Source: an uncultured Collinsella sp. (lineage in GTDB: Bacteria; Actinomycetota; Coriobacteriia; Coriobacteriales; Coriobacteriaceae). From it: 64,000 nucleotides of DNA. The translations under genes were made by a program, and so were the position numbers. The notes under the pieces are model-generated. The model was not told where the DNA came from and searched no databases. It saw only the letters and a list, made by a program, of their open reading frames with translations. Below are positions 61,291 through 64,000 of the stretch, one piece after another. The first letter of the stretch is position 1, and each line of letters begins with the position of its first letter. The stretch is taken from the NCBI GenBank assembly GCA_958412345.1, contig CATYSO010000005.1:59077-123076 (forward strand), in the 5' to 3' direction.

Positions 61291-62223
61291 ATGATTTATA
61301 CGCTCACTGCAAATCCCGCCATTGACTACAACATCGCCTGCGACGGTCTTGCTGCCAACACCGTCACGCGTACCCGCAACGCCGTCTACACGCCCAACGG
61401 CAAGGGCCTTAACGTCTCGTTTACGCTTGACCACTACGGTGTCGACACCACGATCCTGGGCTTCTTCGCCGGCTTTTCGGGCGAGTTTATCGTCAAGGGT
61501 GCCGAGGCCCTAGGCGTGCCCGTCAAGCCCGTGTGGACCGACGGCATCACGCGCGTCAACGTGTTCCTCAATGCCGGCCCCGACACCGAGTACAACATGG
61601 TCAACGCCGGTGCCGCCATCAACGAGGCCAACGAGCAGGAGATGTTTGAGCTGATCGATTCGCTCGAGGACATGACCTGCCTGGTCATCAGCGGCTCGCT
61701 GCCCCCCAACACCTCCGAGGGTTTCCTTGCCGAGGTGCTTTGCCGTGTTAAGGCAAAGGGCGCCGAGTTCGTGCTCGATATCTCGAGCCATCAGTTGGCC
61801 GACCTCATTGCCATGGAGCCGTTGCTCATTAAGCCCAACGACGACGAGCTGCTCGACATCTTTGGCATTAAGGTGAGCGGCGGCGACGATGAGTCCGTCA
61901 AGGCTGCCATGGCCGAGCTGCACGCCAAGGGCGCCAAGAACGTGCTGCTTACCCTTGGTGGCGCCGGTGCGTACTTCTCCAACGGCGAGCACATCTGGTT
62001 TGCCAACCGCACCTTCGACGTCAAGCTGCTGTCGACGGTGTGCGCCGGCGATTCCTCGCTCGCTGCCTTCCTGTCCGTGTGGCACGATGCCCCCGAGCGT
62101 GTTGAGGACGCCCTGCGCCTCTCGATGGCTACCGGCGCCAACGTGGTCGAGTGCCCGGGCCTGGGCGATTTTGCCAAGGTCGAGGAGTATAAGAAGGGCA
62201 TCGTTATCCGCGAGGTCTGCTAG
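61291..62223 (+). CDS. PfkB family 1-phosphofructokinase-like kinase, second copy
   Basis: 310 aa, ATG 61291 behind AAAGGAA. Same architecture as the gene at 60169: LTANPAIDYNI, PNGKGLNVSFTL, GFSGEF, VWTDGITRVN, PLLIKPNDDEL, and the active site STVCAGDSSLAAFL, again CAGD. The two are clearly paralogous, with many substitutions, so the duplication is not recent. Different sugar-phosphate specificity is likely but not proven. Confidence 0.85.
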   Translation: MIYTLTANPAIDYNIACDGLAANTVTRTRNAVYTPNGKGLNVSFTLDHYGVDTTILGFFAGFSGEFIVKGAEALGVPVKPVWTDGITRVNVFLNAGPDTEYNMVNAGAAINEANEQEMFELIDSLEDMTCLVISGSLPPNTSEGFLAEVLCRVKAKGAEFVLDISSHQLADLIAMEPLLIKPNDDELLDIFGIKVSGGDDESVKAAMAELHAKGAKNVLLTLGGAGAYFSNGEHIWFANRTFDVKLLSTVCAGDSSLAAFLSVWHDAPERVEDALRLSMATGANVVECPGLGDFAKVEEYKKGIVIREVC

Positions 62224-62257
62224 CGCAACGTACGGGCCTTGGTTTTTTGCTTTGTTG

Positions 62258-62293
62258 AGTACCCGTCTCGGATTACCGAGGCGGGTACTTTTT
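62258..62293 (+). terminator. Terminator after the second pfkB gene
   Basis: AGTACCCGTCTCGG - ATTA - CCGAGGCGGGTACT stem followed by TTTT. The rest of the gap to cca holds no gene. Confidence 0.88.
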
Positions 62294-62424
62294 CATGTTT
62301 GTAGTCAATGCCTTGGAATCCAATCGTGCTTGAAGCGCGTTTGCGTGTGCGCCCGCTCTCGTTTCTTGCTAGACTTCTTGGAAACCGTTAATCGATATAC
62401 CCGCAATCGCAGGAGGCCACAGGA

Positions 62425-63819
62425 ATGTGCAATGTTTCGCTCAACGCCACGCAGCCGTCAGCCGCCTCTCTGCGCGTGTTGCGAGCCCTCGAGGATGCCG
62501 GTCTTGAGGCCTGGTACGTGGGCGGTTGGGTACGTGACGCCCTGATGGGATGCCCCAGCCACGATGTCGACATGTGCTGCAGCGGCCTGTGGCAGGAGTC
62601 CAAGGCAGCGCTCGAGGCCGCCGGTATCGCGGTCGTGGAGTCGGGCATTAAATTTGGCGGAATTACGGCTATTTGCGATGGCGAGCGCATCGAGGTTACC
62701 ACCTACCGCCTGGATGGCTTCTATACCGATGGGCGCCATCCTCAGAGTGTGGAGCGTGCCGCTTCGCTCGAGGACGATCTGGCGCGCCGCGACTTTACCG
62801 TCAATGCCATGGCGTGGCATCCCGAGCGCGGCCTTGTCGACCGCTACGATGGCCAGGGCGACCTAGACCGCAAGCTGATTCGCGCCGTCGGTGATCCTAA
62901 GCGCCGCTTTAACGAGGATGCCCTGCGCATGTTGCGCGCGGTGCGCTTTGCCTGCCGCCTAGACTTTGTGATTGAGCCCGAGACCAAGCGTGCCCTTGCC
63001 GAGTGTGCGCCGCTGCTCGATGCCGTGGCGCGCGAGCGCGTGGGTATTGAGCTTGAGGGCATCCTTTCGACCGGCCACGGGGGAGACGCCATGCTGCGCT
63101 ACCCCGAGCTCATCTGCGCCGCCGTGCCCGAGTTGGCAGCGGGTCGCGGGTTTGATCAGCGCAGTGTCTATCATGCGTTTAACGTTTACGAGCATATCGC
63201 CCGCGTGCTGACGGTGGCGGGGGAGTTGGCGCTGTGCGACGGCGTTACACCCTCAATGAGCCTGATGTGGGCGGCGTTTTTGCACGATGTGTCCAAGCCC
63301 GACTGTTTCACGGTCGACCATGCCGGTAGCGGACACTTCTACGGTCACCCCGAGCTCGGGGCCAAGAAGGCACGTGCCATTATGGATCGCCTGGCGCTTT
63401 CGCACGATTTGGTGCGCGACGTGTGCCTGCTTATCAAATACCACGACAAGCCACTGCGCCCCGAGCGTTCCTGCCTGCTCAACATGATGCGCGCGCTTTC
63501 GGGCGAGGGCGTCGACACGCCGCGTCTGATGGACGAGCTTATGGACCTTAAGCGTGCCGATACGCTGGGCAAGGCGCCATCATGCTTCTATTACGTCGAG
63601 ACGATTGAGGAGATGCGCGCGCTGGCGCACGAGCTGCTGGGGGCGGGGGAGCCCTATACGCTCAAGATGCTCGCTATCAACGGCGGCGACCTGATCCGCG
63701 CCGGTGTGAAACCGGGGCCCGAGCTAGGCCAGCTACTCAACGCCGCCCTCGAAGCCGTTATCGAGGACAACATCCCCAACGATCGCGAAGCCCTCCTGGC
63801 TCATCTCAACTTGAACTAG
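62425..63819 (+). CDS. cca: CCA tRNA nucleotidyltransferase with HD domain
   Basis: 464 aa. Adds or repairs 3' CCA. AGGAGG before ATG 62425. Head domain: WYVGGWVRDALMG and the catalytic HDVDM, RRDFTVNAMAWHP, then the neck RRFNEDALRMLRAVRFACRL. The C-terminal half has an HD phosphohydrolase motif (AFLHDVSKPDCFTVD and HPELGAKKA). The two tRNA-Asn genes in the window encode CCA, so repair is the main expected role there. Confidence 0.92.
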   Translation: MCNVSLNATQPSAASLRVLRALEDAGLEAWYVGGWVRDALMGCPSHDVDMCCSGLWQESKAALEAAGIAVVESGIKFGGITAICDGERIEVTTYRLDGFYTDGRHPQSVERAASLEDDLARRDFTVNAMAWHPERGLVDRYDGQGDLDRKLIRAVGDPKRRFNEDALRMLRAVRFACRLDFVIEPETKRALAECAPLLDAVARERVGIELEGILSTGHGGDAMLRYPELICAAVPELAAGRGFDQRSVYHAFNVYEHIARVLTVAGELALCDGVTPSMSLMWAAFLHDVSKPDCFTVDHAGSGHFYGHPELGAKKARAIMDRLALSHDLVRDVCLLIKYHDKPLRPERSCLLNMMRALSGEGVDTPRLMDELMDLKRADTLGKAPSCFYYVETIEEMRALAHELLGAGEPYTLKMLAINGGDLIRAGVKPGPELGQLLNAALEAVIEDNIPNDREALLAHLNLN

Positions 63820-63884
63820 CTAACCAGTTGACCTGCGCGTTCCATAACCTGCCGACAATTTTTCGGCAATTTGGAATTTCTTCT

Positions 63885-63912
63885 TGCGCTCGCGTTTTTT
63901 GTCCCGTATTAT
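63885..63912 (+). promoter_or_regulatory. tRNA-Glu promoter
   Basis: TTGCGC (63885-63890), 16-bp spacer, TATTAT (63907-63912), about 35 bp before the tRNA. Confidence 0.75.
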
Positions 63913-63946
63913 ATGTCCTCGCAGCACGGCAGTGCAGATGTCATGT

Positions 63947-64000
63947 GGCCCGTTCGTCTAGCGGTTTAGGACGCCGCCCTCTCAAGGCGGAGATCACCAG
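63947..64000 (+). tRNA. tRNA-Glu(CTC), truncated by window end
   Basis: GGCCCGT acceptor 5' strand, a D-arm with GGTTTAGGAC, and an anticodon stem CCGCC/GGCGG with loop CTCTCAA (anticodon CTC at 63981-63983). The T-arm and 3' end lie beyond the window. Confidence 0.9.

Overview
The window is a gene-dense, GC-rich chromosomal segment with mostly short intergenic gaps and nearly all genes on the + strand. Gene content and order (dnaG-rpoD; yloU-fakA-recG-rsmD-coaD; rpmF-plsX-acpP-rnc-smc-ftsY-ffh; ruvX-mltG-yqeG-aroK-aroB-like-pepP-efp-asp23-nusB-xseB-tlyA-nadK-recN) point to a Gram-positive actinobacterium. The protein sequences look most like the gut Coriobacteriia (Collinsella-like). That assignment is recognition from the proteins, not a computed match.

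Layout. 1-2.4 kb: end of dnaG, rpoD, and two identical tRNA-Asn genes. 2.5-17.5 kb: a long housekeeping block for fatty-acid activation, DNA repair, CoA, ribosome, phospholipid, chromosome structure and signal recognition particle genes. 17.5-23.9 kb: a metal-cofactor-type regulator (-), thyA-folA, an RNA methyltransferase, a MATE transporter, a REP-associated transposase element and a corrinoid adenosyltransferase (-). 24-31 kb: ftsH, a DUF523 gene, a glycerol-dehydrogenase-like gene (-) and ileS behind a T-box riboswitch. 31-41 kb: lspA, rluD, a membrane glycosyltransferase, a small prepilin peptidase, an HD dNTPase, rarA, and a stress-type sigma module next to an AI-2E-type permease. 41-54.3 kb: alaS and the long ruvX-to-recN operon. 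54.3-62.2 kb: an RpiR regulator (-) diverging from a fructose-type PTS EIIBCA, then HPr, EI and two tandem PfkB sugar-phosphate kinases, which together make a complete phosphotransfer and sugar-phosphate kinase route. 62.4-64 kb: cca and a truncated tRNA-Glu.

Most notable observations: (1) a 1.05-kb RAYT element at 22375-23428 with perfect 21-bp inverted ends that also supply the stop codons of both neighbouring genes, plus a solo 56-bp derivative downstream of rpoD; (2) a transcription-attenuating T-box for ileS with a canonical 7-nt UGGU bulge but an extra hairpin inside the antiterminator loop; (3) an AroB homologue beside aroK that appears to have lost the metal ligands and the GGGV/GGK motifs; (4) an RsbW-like anti-sigma factor lacking the kinase N-box and glycine motifs; (5) a DUF134/NifX-type/His-rich fusion whose promoter lies between two inverted operator copies; (6) three further unrelated large perfect palindromes, two of them directly behind terminators. 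No CRISPR array, prophage or defence island was seen.
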